This document shows, one piece after another, positions 35,501-47,505 of a stretch of 64,000 nt of DNA. Below the pieces are notes generated by a model. It saw only the letters and a program-made list of their open reading frames with translations. It had not been told where the DNA came from and did not search any database. The stretch's first letter is position 1. Each line of letters begins with the position of its first letter. The position numbers and the translations under genes were made by a program. Origin of the DNA: Rhodamnia argentea (taxonomy: Eukaryota; Streptophyta; Magnoliopsida; Myrtales; Myrtaceae); NCBI RefSeq assembly GCF_020921035.1, contig NC_063154.1, positions 19,751,861 through 19,815,860 on the forward strand. The letters are read 5' to 3'.

Positions 35501-35940
35501 TTCAGCCACTCCTCGGGGCAGTTTCCGGCGGAATGAGAGGCCACCCATTTGAGGGCAATCCACGAATCATCATAAGCCACCGGTAGAGGATGCTCCGGCG
35601 CCCTCCTGTAATCGACGGAGACGGCAACGACGTTAGCCTCCGCGACTAAGGTATTGAGATAGCTGTGGTAAGTTGGCGACCGAGCTGAGTAGTTTATGAA
35701 GCGGCCTCCGTGAAAGTACACGAGGATGGGGAGCCTCAGGGGAGAACCCAACGCTGCTCGCGGGATGTAAAGTCTCGCCGACACGGCAGAGTCTGGCGAA
35801 ATCGCCAGGTCCTTCGACTGGACGCCGGTCTTCTCGTCGAGCGACGGGGGGACGGTGGCCGTGCCCCGGAGTCTCTCCACTCGGCCATCCTTGTAAACCC
35901 TTAGGGCAGAAAGCAACTCATAGGCTACTTCTGTTTCCAT
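32522..35940 (-). CDS. Carboxylesterase Y, module B
   Basis: Exons are 35940-35479 and 33007-32522, with a 2471 bp phase-0 intron, giving 315 residues. Ser161, Asp256, His288 and HGGR at 77-80 are all present. It keeps the tryptophan of PYFWGNEP that Y in module A has lost. Private changes include FINYSARSPTYHSY (W to R and N to S) just after the oxyanion motif and GNCPEEW for GNGPEEW. The W-to-R change is at a position conserved in all other CXEs of the window (AWSPTY or a variant), so the acyl pocket may be affected. The intron is shorter than in A and C because its TIR element has lost its middle. Confidence 0.9.
34157..34284. mobile_element. Shortened TIR element in the Y intron, module B
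   Basis: The outer ends match 19159-19538, but about 250 bp of the interior is missing. This is a deletion in B after the triplication or a shorter version later lost in A and C. Confidence 0.65.
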
Positions 35941-36029
35941 CAAGTTTTAGTGTGAAATAGAAGCGGAAAAGTAATGTTGGAGAGGAGGAAAGGAAGAAAA
36001 GTTCGTTGTGGTTTCGCGCTATTTTGACG

Positions 36030-36038
36030 CCTTATAAA
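36030..36038 (-). promoter_or_regulatory. Candidate TATA box of Y, module B
   Basis: The minus strand reads TTTATAAGG, about 90 bases upstream of the ATG at 35940. A and C have TATATAAGG. The change still leaves a TATAA core. Confidence 0.55.
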
Positions 36039-36314
36039 CTGGGCCATCGCCGAAGGTCTCTGTCATATGTGGAAGGAAATAATTTTTCATTTGGAATCTT
36101 CCTTTGACCAGCCAACAAGGGACCATTTACTTGTTACATTTTGTCTTTGCAAGGTATGGGTCCCCCTAAATGAGAATTTGATTGTTATTTCGCATCTTCC
36201 GAACGCACGAATCCAAACGATATGACCGATTTATAACTATGTAACTGGCCTATTGAATAAACTCTGTCTGCGGTCACCAAACTTACGTGGCATTTACAAC
36301 ATGATCATTGAATT

Positions 36315-36684
36315 GTAAAGCTGTCGGAAGAGGATGCTCCCGTGCCCTTCTATATTCGACGGAGATGGCAATGATGTTGGCCTCCGCAACGAGGGCATTG
36401 AGATAGTTGTGGTAAGTCGGCGACCATGCCGTTTCAATTATGAAGCCTCCCCCATGAAAGTACACGAGGACTGGGAGCTTTTGGGGAGAGCCGACCACCG
36501 CCTTAGGGATGTAAAGTCTCGCCGACACGATGGAGCCCGGTGGAATGGCGACGTCTTTCGATTGGACGCCGGTTTTCTCATCGAGCGACGGGGAGACAGT
36601 AGCTGTGCCCATGAGTCTCTCCACTCGGCCATCCTTGTAAATCCTTATCAACGGAAACAAATCATTGGCCACTTCTGTTTCCAC
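36315..36684 (-). pseudogene. Headless first exon of gene X, module C
   Basis: As in B, it covers residues 1 to about 120 of gene X and ends at the module joint. The start codon is GTG (36684-36682). Unlike B it has no frameshift. The frame is open from an upstream ATG at 36927 through ETEVANDLF to HPLPTA and on across the joint for 11 codons, a possible chimeric 214-residue product. It keeps HGGG but has no nucleophile, Asp or His. One change is YRRAREHPLP for YRRAPEHPLP. Most likely it is non-functional. Confidence 0.9.
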
Positions 36685-37199
36685 GAAGTTTTTGAGTGAA
36701 GGAGAAAGAAAGATCAGTATTGAGGAGAAGAGTCTATTTCGTGATCTTCCATTATGTTGCTGCGTTTTTATGTGCATTCGACATCGTCGTTTCTCTTTGT
36801 CATATGCGGGAAGGGAAGAATTTTCATACGGCGGTGTCGTGCGGACTTCGTTCGACGTGAGGTCGACATTGTAAGAAAGTTGATAAGGTATTTGTTGGGA
36901 GCCATGATATTGAATGGGTGAAGGCATTTATGAAGATTTATTGAGTGGATAAGAAATTTGACAGCTCAGCATTGAATTTTTTGTCTATCTTTTGACTAGC
37001 GAATATTAAAGAGATAATTACAAAAAAAAAAGAGTCAAACTTATTGTAATTGTGCTAATTTAGTCCTCAACCTTTATTTGTTTCAAGTAACGAGATTATT
37101 GATTTTCACATTTCAATGAAAGTTGCATTGATTCTTATTATAACAAGCCGACTATTAGTTCCCGACTCTAGACATATCCGAAAGTAATCTCATGCATCT

Positions 37200-38312
37200 C
37201 TAACTAATTTGCGTGATTTCTGCCCTTATGAGAAGAATACAAGTTTGAAAGAATTGACGACATAACTGCCAGTTGAGGGCTTATCCAACATTTCGAGATA
37301 TGAACACGCTTCATTGGAATTTCTCCCACAACGAAATAGTTTTCAAAAGTCATTTCCGGCATTTAACTAAAGGAAACTATCACAATATGAGCTGATGGAA
37401 ACCTAAATAAAGGAAGATTTGTATCGCTTTCTCATATTGAAAATATATGAGTACAAACCTATTTATAGAACATGGAGTCTAATTAATCTAGGTAAGAAAT
37501 ATACATAAAATGAAAATGATCAATACCTCGATATACAATATTCTAGCGAGTCAATTAAGCAAAATCATATACGATATCAATCGGTGTCAAGATATCTTCA
37601 TCATATCAATAAGAGATAACGATATCTCCAACACTGCCCCTCAAGCTGGTGGTCTATACACATCGAGAGCACCCGGCTTGCTTAGTAGATATGCGTGTTG
37701 CCTCCGACATAGAGATTTGGTGAAGATGTCCGCAGATTGCTTTGTTGTCCTTGTTCCTTTTGTCTTGATCACCTAATCCTGGATTTTATCTATGATGAAA
37801 TGATAATCAACTTTTACATGCTTCGTTCTTTCAGGAAAATTGGATTTATTGCGAGTTTAAGAGCATCGTCGTTGTCACAAGACAAAATTGTTGGTTCCCT
37901 TATCCATATGCCGAGATCTACAAGCAATCCTCTTATCTAGATAATCTCACGGCTAGTTTTTGCCATTGCTCAGTATTTTGCCTCCGCGGACGATAATGAA
38001 ATAGTTGATTGTTTTTTCGTTTTTCATGAGAGTAGTGAGCTTCCCAATTTGATGTAGAACTCGTAATTGATTTTCTACTCATAGGGCAAATAGCACAATC
38101 TGTATCGCAATATGCCGTCATCTCTATGTTGTTATCCCGTGACAGTAGTATACCCAATCCTAAACACCCTTTTAAATACTTCACTACTTTCAACACATCA
38201 TTCATAGAGGACTGTCTTGGGTCATGCATAGCATATATCATGTCTGATCATAGTGACGTAGATAAGCTTCCCAATAAGTCTCTGATATGCAAAGGGATCC
38301 TCGAGTAAAGTA
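37200..38312 (-). mobile_element. Copia relic, module C
   Basis: Counterpart of the relics in A and B, with the same extent and position. It is broken. Confidence 0.75.
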
Positions 38313-38777
38313 TCCTCATTCATCGGCGACAATACCTTGTCATCTTCAGCCATCCTTAGTCTTTGTCATATGCGGAAAGGAAGAACTTTCATGCGGTGGT
38401 GTCGTGCAAACTTCGTCGGATGTGATAGACAGGGTAAGAAAATTGATAGGATATGTATTGGGAACCATGATATTGACGGGTGAAGAAATTTAATAAGAAT
38501 TATTGAGTGGACAAGAAATTTGATAGCTCAGCATCGATTTTTTTTTTCTGGTTTCTCTTTGGACGAACGAATATTAAAGATATAATTATAAAAAAAAGTT
38601 ATAAATTTATTATAATTGTGTCAATTCAATCCTTTTTTTTTTTCAAGCTATGGTTATTTATTTCCACATTTCAATGAAAGTTGCATTGATTCTTATCATA
38701 AGAAACTGACTGATAGTTCCCAATTCTGGACATTTCCGACAGTAACCTCATGCATCACCATTTTTTTTTCTCGTTTC

Positions 38778-40275
38778 TTTCAACACCTCCTTGTAGTACC
38801 AACCCCTCTGTCTCAACACATCCTTTTCCGCAACGCAGATGAGGACCCTTTCGCAACCCAAACCCGAAAGCCTCGGATCCATCGCCGGGGTTTAGTAGCA
38901 GGTCATCGCACCCGGTGGTCCTCGGCCGCGGACCTCCTTTCGGTTTTGGTGGTCTCCGAAGGCAAGGGTTCGTTGCCCCAAAAATAAGGATGCACCATAA
39001 TAACGCCTGGAAATTCAATTCCATTTAGCTTTTCCTCTCCCAATCGAATGCCCATCCGGTGAGCTATGTTAGCACCTGCGCTATTATTTACTTTTTTTTA
39101 ATCATATTCCTTTTTTTTCTATAATTGTAATAATTTTTTCAGCAAAAATTTTATGTGACAGAACATATTGAGGAATTTGTTGATGTCATCGTGGGAGTTC
39201 CAATAAAAAGATTTTGTTCTTGAGTTGCATCATTTTCTCTAATAGGGCAAAGGTCCACAAGTCCTAATCAAACTTAAGACTGGTACGTCCATGTACGGAT
39301 GAAGGGACAAGGCTTTGTTCGATGATTTTGATGATGGCAAAACTATAAACTTGATAATTTAATATTTTTCTAGTGCTATAAATTATTTAAATTGTTGGAA
39401 AAATCTCCTTATAATGCTTTACAAATGACAAAACTGTGCACTTTAATTATTATTTGATAAATACATTATGTTGTCATGATCGGGTGTTGTCGATGTAAGG
39501 AAGAATTTTCCACTGCCAAAGGTGTCCTACACGAATCATCGGGGAAAAGTACACGAGAAGTGCCATAACTTTTGTACGACGTTCGCTTGAGTACCGTAAC
39601 TTTCAAAACGTTCACTTAAGTACTATAACTTTTAAAAATCGTTCACTTGAGTGTCATGTTAACGTGGCAGCAAGAAAAGCCGACGTGACAGCCGGAAAAG
39701 TTACTGTAGACACCAGAAAAGTTACTGTAGATGCCGGAAAAGTTACTGTATACGCCGAAAAGATGACGTGTCACGCCGGAAAGCCGACGTGGCATGCCGG
39801 AAAAGTTACTGTAGCACTCAAGTGAACGATTTTGCTCCGATGTAGCACTCAAGTGAACGATTTTTGAAAGTTATGGCACTTAAGTGAACGTTTTGAAAGT
39901 TGTGGCACTCAAGTGAACGCCGTACACAAGTTATGGCACTTCTAGTGTACTTTTCCCTGAATCATTGTAAGCTGCCGGAAGAGGATGCTCTGTTGCCCTT
40001 CTGCAATCGAAGGAGACAGCGATGATGTTAGCCTCCGCGACTAGGGCATTGAGATAGTTGTGGTAAATCGGCCACCATGCCGTTCCAATTATGAAACCTC
40101 CTCCATGAAAGTACACAAGCACAGGGAGCTTTTGGAGAGAATCGATCGCAGCTTTCAGGATGTAAAGCCTTGCAGAGACGGCAGAGTCCGATGAAATGGC
40201 AAGGTCTTTCGACTGGATGCCGGAGTTCTCATCAAGTGACGGAAGGATGGTTTCCGTGCCTACAAATCTCTCCGA
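38778..40275 (-). pseudogene. Decayed carboxylesterase, module C
   Basis: Counterpart of 9399-10472, with the exon-2 piece at about 39087-38778 and the exon-1 piece at 40275-39968. The exon-1 piece is cut by the MITE at 39542-39958, which landed in the GAATCATCG word of the former YDDSW region. The exon-1 frame reads on into the MITE. The nucleophile region and C-terminus are lost as in A. Confidence 0.88.
39533..39967. mobile_element. MULE-like MITE private to module C
   Basis: The body is about 39542-39958 (417 bp). The ends GGGAAAAGTACAC and GTGTACTTTTCCC are part of imperfect inverted repeats that run over 50 bp. The flanks GAATCATCG (39533-39541) and GAATCATTG (39959-39967) form a 9 bp duplication with one mismatch. 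Long TIRs with a 9 bp duplication point to Mutator-like elements. The middle has a GCCGGAAAAGTTACTGTAG array and ACTTAAGTGAACG words. Modules A and B have the empty site. No transposase is encoded. Confidence 0.87.
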
Positions 40276-41334
40276 TGTTAATTTGGCGGCTTCGGATGGT
40301 TGCCGTAAGAAGAATAGGAAATGAGCTAGATGGATTTCCAATTGCAGTCGGTCAGAACCAGACATTCGGAGTCAAAAACAAAAGAACCAGACATTCAGAG
40401 AAACAATAAGAAGAAAGTTTCCTATTATGGTTGGACTGCACAGGTTTGAGAAGAGGAGAACCTGTGAATTGAGAGCTTTTGGTCTTTATTTTATTTTATT
40501 TTATTTTGCCGTGACTTGAAGAATAAAAGAGACGCGTAGAGAAGTTCTCGTTTGCTCGGACCGACGTGTTTGACCACTAGAATCTGTGCTGTGAGTTTCA
40601 CATCCAATTCAGTCGTTTCTATTTGGAAAGATTGTGAGATTGGGTGTGATATGGATTTAAGAAACACTCGAGTGTGTAAGCGATCGTAACTTTGCAATAC
40701 CCTTATTGATTAGTGGATTATTCGCGACTAGCTCTCCATATGAAGTAGGTATCGATACTCGTATTAAATCACGTAAATCTTCGATATTCACGTGGTATGA
40801 TACAGAAAGTAAAGTGAATTAAAATGCGGCAGGATAATTAAGGTTGCTGAGTGAGGATTGAGTTGCGATTTGAAAGCTTGATTTGACTAAACGACCCATG
40901 GAATGTTGTCTTGCATATGAGAAAAACAAAACAAGCCGTACCTTTGCTTGGTGGACCCCAAATCAAATTAGGGAAGTTAATAACCTTGCTTTGTTCCGAA
41001 ACTCAGTTCAATTTGGACTCTTTTTTACATTGCCAAATTCGAGAGTCGGGCACGGGGGCAGATTTCCATCTTGGGTTGATTTCATTTACGGGATCAAACT
41101 CGAGACATAATTAGTACAAATCTCCACATTGGCTCAAGTGTCACAATTGTATTGCTGGAACCTCATATTGCCGGTGCTACTCTTCCATAGCCCTCATAGG
41201 CTTGATATCTCCCATGCTCCCTCACGGGCTTGATAGTCATGGACAGCTTTTAAGTTCAAGCTACAATTGAACTTTACCGTAAACGTAGACCTTAATCGAA
41301 CATTAAGGACGCGAATGATAACCATTCTCTTCCT
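40276..41334. other. Spacer, module C
   Basis: Counterpart of 10473-11530, including the TTTTA microsatellite near 40484-40507. No gene is recognised. Confidence 0.5.
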
Positions 41335-42334
41335 AAGCTCTATTTCTAATTAGAAATAGAAATTCTATTCTCTGAATGACTTTATGAGCAGAAATATGCA
41401 TTTGATAACGATACAAAATTTCTATTCTCGGGACAGAAATTCGTTTGATAACAACATAAAATTCTTACAACTTAGACGATTGGCGGACGATGGCCGGTGG
41501 CTCAAGACCGGCTGTGGGCTAATACTAGCCAGGGACCGAAGATCGACAGTTGGCGAACTACGACCGGTAGCAAGTGAACGGCATCCAGGGACCGGAGACC
41601 GCGAGATGACGGCGTGCAAATGGCAACCATGGTAGGAGATCGGCGATCAACGGATGGCCGTGGGGGGGGCGAATAGCGAATAGTCAACAGCGAACGAACA
41701 ATGGCTAGGGACCGCCGATTAGCTGGCGAGGACTAGAGGCCGACAATCGGCGGATGGCGGCCAGCAAAAAGGCAAATGTTGGCCGGGAACCGGCGACTAG
41801 CAGATGACAGCGGGCAAACTACTACCCCGCACATGTCGGCCGATGACCGGAGATCCGTGAATGAGTTGGGGACTAGAGAATGGGGACTAACGATTGGCAA
41901 ACAGCTACTAGCAAATGGCAGCGAGGGCTATATACCGGCAAACGATGACCGGGGGAGAGCAAAAGGCAGCCTAGGATCGGGGACCAAAGAGCCGGAGACG
42001 GGCAGATAGGGGTGAGTAGCCGACGGGTGGCGGAAGGCAGCCGACGGTTGGAGACCAGCGGAGGGCGACGGGCAATCGATTGCAGGGACATGAGAGAGAA
42101 GGAGACCACACATGAGAGAGAAAAAGGGAGTGAGCAATGAGACAAATTCTTATTTCTGTTCCAGAAATAAGAAAGTAAAAATTTCTACTTCTCATTTCTG
42201 TTCCGAACCTATTTTGGGCTAAAATTTTGTCCCCAAAATAGAAAAATGAAATTATTTTATCAAACAAATTTCTGTTCCAAACTTATTCCTCATAATAGAA
42301 AAACAGAGAAATATAATTGTTATCATGCACGCCC
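41335..42334. mobile_element. TIR element with G+C-rich core, module C
   Basis: Counterpart of 11531-12523. The left end reads AGCTCTATTT where A and B have GGCTCTATTT. The core is more diverged from A than that of B is, judging by eye. Confidence 0.6.
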
Positions 42335-42612
42335 TAACTTCACTTGCACATTTAGATACTCCATATAGATTTTCAAGCACAACCTTCTCTATTGCAAAAG
42401 AATTAAAAGTATTGTCACATCTATACTTGTGAGGAGTCAATACACACCTTATAAGAGTCAAAAGCCACAACCACCATTGATATTACATGGGTCACCTTAT
42501 TACAGGTACGGTATGTGGGCTTGATCTCCCATAGTCCTTCATGGACTTGATCAGCATAGACATCTTTCAAGTTCAATACCTTAACTGAACACTAACACCA
42601 TTTGCACATTTA

Positions 42613-44192
42613 GGCTACGTTTGGTTCACGAAAAATGAAGTGTTTTTGGAAAATGTTTTCTAAGAAGTCGTTTTCTAAGAAAATAACAATATTTTCCGAT
42701 GTTTGACAAAAGCTGAAAACGAATTGGAAAATGTTTTCCATTGTTTGGTAAGGAAAATCAATTTTTATGACACATAAATTTTTTATTTTTTAATTATCTT
42801 TTTATTTTTTTTTCATTTTTTCGATTTTTTTGTTGCATAATTACATGGCTATGGAGGAACACACACATATATAAATTTTTATTTTTTGATTATCTTTTTA
42901 CATTTTTTCAATTTTTTTGTTAAAATTGTTTGATTTTTTTTAAGGGAAGTGGAAGGTGTGAGAGCTCTCCGCCATGAAAATGGCGATCCCCTGCCCCGTT
43001 TTCAAGCTCTGCAAGCAAATTTCACATCTTGTCTGCAACAACAGCAATGGATTCGAGAAATTGAATAGTAATGGGGATGTTGCTCCGGAGCTCGCCGCCG
43101 CCGCTCCTCTTCGGAGCCGTCTTGCACGGGTACCTCGGGCTGCTGGGCCCCGGACGAGGCGAGCATGGCTGCGGAGGTTCGACAGCAGAGGAGGGGCTCG
43201 GTTGCGGTTGTAGCCGAGACCGGGAACGCCGGAGGGGAGGGGGAGGGATTGGAGAAGAACCCGAATTTGGAGGAGATTCTGGGGCTATTGCCGGTCTTGC
43301 CGCCATTGTTGATCCACGGGAGCTTGCGGGAGAAGGTCTTGGCATCGTCGTCATCTTTAGGGATGGAGGTGCGTAACGCTCTTCTCCAACCAAGGACGAT
43401 TGTTCGTCCTTGTATCCGCTTCGTTTTGGGTGGGGGGGGGGAGAACGAGAGAGAGAGAACAAGGATGGAGGAGAGAGAACATGAGAGAACAAAGATGAAG
43501 AGAGAGAGAGAGAGAGAACGTGGACTGAAGAGAGAGAATAGGGATGAGGAGAGAGTTTTCTTTCAACGTCAGAAACTTGGGGCCCATATGGTAACACTCT
43601 CTAGAAAATGTTTCTGTTCCAAAAGTGTTCCCACAACACTTTCGGAACGTAAACGCTTATGGTTGAAAAATGTTCCAAAAAAGAAATACTTTTGAAGCCA
43701 AAAAAGAACTTGTTTCTGGATTTTGGAACACTTTTTAGAAACAACTCGAGGGCGAGCTCATATAAGCCACCACCACCCACCATTGTCCGCCGGGAGTTGA
43801 AGCAGCTCGCTGGTCGCCGCCGCCGCCGCTCGCTGCTGGCCGCTGGTTGCGGATCCTTCCTTTTAGTGATTTTTTTTTTGTACTTACCAAACGTGTTTCT
43901 GTTCCTAGAAATCGTAGCCAGGAGCAGAAATACAAAAAAATGTTTCTATTCCAAATGTGTTCCTAGGAACAGAAAGATTGCCATATGCAGCCGTACGTGC
44001 CCACAGGGCTAAGATGGAGAGGGAAAATGATTTCCATTTCTCAAGATGAGGAAATCATTTTTCTTAATTTTAGAAGATTTTTTTGTTGACCAGAAAATGT
44101 TTTCCGTTGACCACTCATTTTCTGCCACCCAAACATCGAAAATTGGGGAAATTGTTTTTCGAGAAAACATTTTCCGTGAAACAAACGGAGCA
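42613..44192. mobile_element. Harbinger-type element, module C
   Basis: Counterpart of 12803-14398. The left end GGCTACGTTTGGTTCACG keeps what looks like the more original sequence (compare the TTTATTTCACG of A and B). The TTA flanks are present, as is the nested element at about 43577-44000. Confidence 0.78.
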
Positions 44193-44743
44193 TTAAATAA
44201 TTCCATGTGGATTTTCTAGCTCAACCTCTTCTATTACAAATAAACTAAAAGTATTGTCAGATCTATACTTGTCAAGAGTCAAATACACGCCTTATAAGAG
44301 TCAAAAGTTACAACAACCGTTGATTTTACATGGATCACCTTATTACAAGTACCGTCTGTGTTGATTGCTGCAAAAAAAGAAAAAGAAAAAATCCATTATC
44401 TCGAGAACTTCTAGTTTTAGTTTCATCTTGAGTTGAACACTGTCCAAATGCGCACGGCAATGCGAATAATACTCCTACCCATAAGTAGTGGAGAGTTGTA
44501 AAATGTAACTCCTCTATCGATAATGGGGCAATAATTTATTCAAATGATGTAGTTTATTTAATGACAACCACATATATTTAACAAAGATTTAGTTCACAAG
44601 ATATACATGCGGCTAGACATATACCCCATGTTTCATCATGTTCACACTATTGACTTTTTTTAAGTCCACACAAGCAATTATTTCAAATAGAGATAGAAAT
44701 AACTACGGATTGGCACAACCAAACGAAGTTATGACCATAACAT

Positions 44744-45861
44744 CTAACCCTGTTCATCCTCTGTCATGAAGGATGCCAATTTCTTCATCAACTTCCCAGC
44801 ATTATCACAGCCAGGATTCGACAAATGGAAGACATGGTCCTCCCCTGGCGTTTCCATCACTTCCACTACGCCACTCCATCCACTCCGACTCAACATCTCC
44901 TTGTAATACCACCCTCTATATTTCAACACATCCTTGCCAGCAACACAAACCAGGACCTTGTTCCAACCCAAACCCGAGAGCCTCGAGTCCATCCCCGGGT
45001 TCATCAGCGGGTCGTCACAGCCGGGGCTCATCGGGTTTGCCGCCCGCCAGAGCATTTCGTAGAAGGACCTCTTCTCCGGTTCCGTGGTCTCCGAAGGCAA
45101 CGGTTCGTTGCCCCAGAAATAAGGATGCACCATCATAATGCCCGCAACTTCGATTCCATTAAGCTTTTCCTCTCCCGATCGTATGCCCATGTTGTGGATT
45201 ATGTTGGCACCGGCGCTATCTCCGGCCAGAAACACCTATGAAAAATAAAAAGAAATGAACTTGTAATAGAGGTTCACAAGACAGAGTGTTGTATCAGTTA
45301 CCGTGCATTTTTTAAAAATCCACGTGGGCCAGGTGCACAAAGTCCAGGCTGCCTGACTCATAGAATACCTAAAAAGAAAAGGAGAACATTTAAGATTACC
45401 TTCTCGAGACAAGCATGAGAATTCAGCCACTCCTCGGGGCCGTTTCCGGTGGAATGAGAAGCCACCCACTTGAGGGCAGTCCACGAATCGTCATAAGCTG
45501 CCGGAAGAGGATCCTCCGGCGCCCTCCTATACTCGACGGAGACGGCAATGACGTTGGCCTCCGTGACTAGGGCATTGAGATAGTTGTGGTAAGTCGGGGA
45601 CCACGCAGTTTCGAATATGAAGCATCCTCCGTGATAGTACACAAGCACGGGCAGCTTTCGGGGAGAGTCAATCGCCGCTTCCGGGATGTAGAGTCTTGCC
45701 GAGACAGGGGAGTCCGATGAAAGGGCGACGTCTTTCGATCGGACGCCGGTTTTTTCGTCCAGCGACGGAGGCACGGTTTCGGTCCCCCAGAGTCTCTCCA
45801 CTCGGCCATCGTTGAAAATCCTCGCGAATGGAGAAAGATCATAGAGCACTTCTGTTTCCAT
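44744..45861 (-). CDS. Carboxylesterase d, module C
   Basis: Exons are 45861-45400 and 45235-44744, with a 164 bp phase-0 intron, giving 317 residues. Ser161, Asp256 (AGKD) and His288 (GEDH) are intact; the oxyanion motif is HGGC at 77-80. It differs from copy A at a few sites: DEKTG, DSPVSARL, the ALVTEANV region, KEMLSRSGW, and the tail EDEQG. It is a second open copy, whereas B is frameshifted. A minus-strand AATAAA lies at 44540-44535. Confidence 0.92.
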
Positions 45862-46004
45862 TAAGTTTTGAAGTGAAATGGAAGCCAAGATTAGTACTGA
45901 GGACGGGAAGAAGGAGAGTCAATCAGAACGTTCAAATTGTGCTTATGTTGACCGACCAATGAGCGACTTCCTGGTTGCACAAACCTTTGCAAGATGTGGG
46001 GTCG

Positions 46005-46014
46005 ATTTATATGG
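46005..46014 (-). promoter_or_regulatory. Candidate TATA box of d, module C
   Basis: CCATATAAAT on the minus strand about 145 bases upstream of the ATG at 45861, as in A and B. Confidence 0.5.
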
Positions 46015-47505
46015 TTGTTTAATTTCCACAATCACAGCAATTTCCACGAAACTTCCATTGTCATTTCCCTTCCCCGGACATATGCAAAAGATGATCAAAT
46101 AAATTCAATACTAAATAATATAATGTAGAAAGTAATTGGGGAAGTCAATTAAGGTTAAGAAAGTTTGATTTGACTGATTATATTGGCCAATCCATGTTGA
46201 TATGGCACGTGCGGGTTCGCTAATTAAAGTTTTTTGTTTATTGACTTGCAAAATTTACTGTAGAATAGATTGGGAAGGTTAAGTAAATAATAGATTGGAT
46301 ACCATATAATTCAATGTAGAAAAAAAATTAGAAAAAAATAGAAAAAATTAAAAAAAAAAATCATCTACGTTAGAGTTTTTGGCGTCCATGTCAAGTTTCT
46401 GGTGAGGCGAATCGCTAACAACACTTAAGTGACCTATTTTTTAAAATTTGTGACCCTTAAGCTAACGGAAAAAAAAAGTTATGGCAGTGAAGTTCGAAAC
46501 TCCCAACCATTGGCCAATGACCCAAGGAAATGAAAGAATTGGTCATATTATGGCACTCTTGTTATTCTTATCCCTATTTACAGTTATACAAAAAAAAACT
46601 CAACAATGGTTGCTAAAATTGCTTGTAAGCCATCACAACGAACAAAAACTATAATACACCCTATTTTGTCAATCGAAAGTGCTGCAAGAATAATGTACCA
46701 CCACAGCATTTATCACATGCTGTGATGATGAGTTGATGATCCGGAAGCATAACTATATGCGAGTCTATAGAAAGAAAATATTACCTCCTTATTATACTAT
46801 GTCATACTAATCAAACATTGATAAAATGACGAGAAACCTAAATTTTTTAAGCTGTTGGGCAACATTTTGAGCCAACTTTTGCTTACCATACCAAAATACG
46901 GATAGTTACCAAAAAAGTCATGAACATATTGTCGGGAAGCCAATTAAGTTATAAATCTTTCAATTTAGCTAGTCTAAGCATAAATTTTTTTACGATTTGT
47001 GAATATAGTCTTCGGGTCAATCTTGGATGGAAACTACTGGCGTGGGCACCTACCTACGTGGCACAACCGGCTGAAATGAAGAAATTTGCAATTTTTTAAA
47101 TAATTTTTCTGAATTTTCTTTTATTTTATTGCTTTCCTTTTCCTTCTCTTTTCTTTTATTCTTTTTATTTTTGTTTTCACAATGGTCGGCAAGGGCTCCA
47201 CAGTCGGGGCTTGCAGCCCCTCGCCCATATCTAAATCTAGGCTTGGCCATGCGACCTAGCTCTGGAAAGGGCTTTGCTGCCCTCGCTTGGCGACCTCTGT
47301 TAGTCATCTATGTCAAGATCAGGGCATTTGCAAGAAATTACTTTGTAATGTGATACATCCCAAGGATTGAACCAAGTAAAAACATCAAAAAATTATTTGG
47401 GTAAGATAACGATCCTAGTGAGTTCATCACCTTAGTATAAATAGAGATAGAGATAAATAAGGTTTAACCCAGGCAAAGAGGTTACTAACACCAATACGTC
47501 TAACA
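46015..47505. other. Spacer between d and Y, module C
   Basis: Counterpart of 16215-17722. It carries about 30 extra bases near 46525-46555 (AAGGAAATGAAAGAATTGG), absent from A and B, and its repeat-like block (46893-47320) has lost part of the 'gactagggcgagggctc' stretch. No gene is visible. Confidence 0.45.

Larger units (their letters stand above)
21559..36314. repeat. Tandem module copy B (about 14.8 kb)
   Basis: It starts inside the first exon of the X-type gene, right after TCATTGAATT, and ends at the same junction word at 36305-36314. Private features are the hAT-like insertion at 27827-28494, a deletion of about 490 bp at 25020/25021, a shortened TIR element in the Y intron and a frameshift in the d gene. 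Confidence 0.92.
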
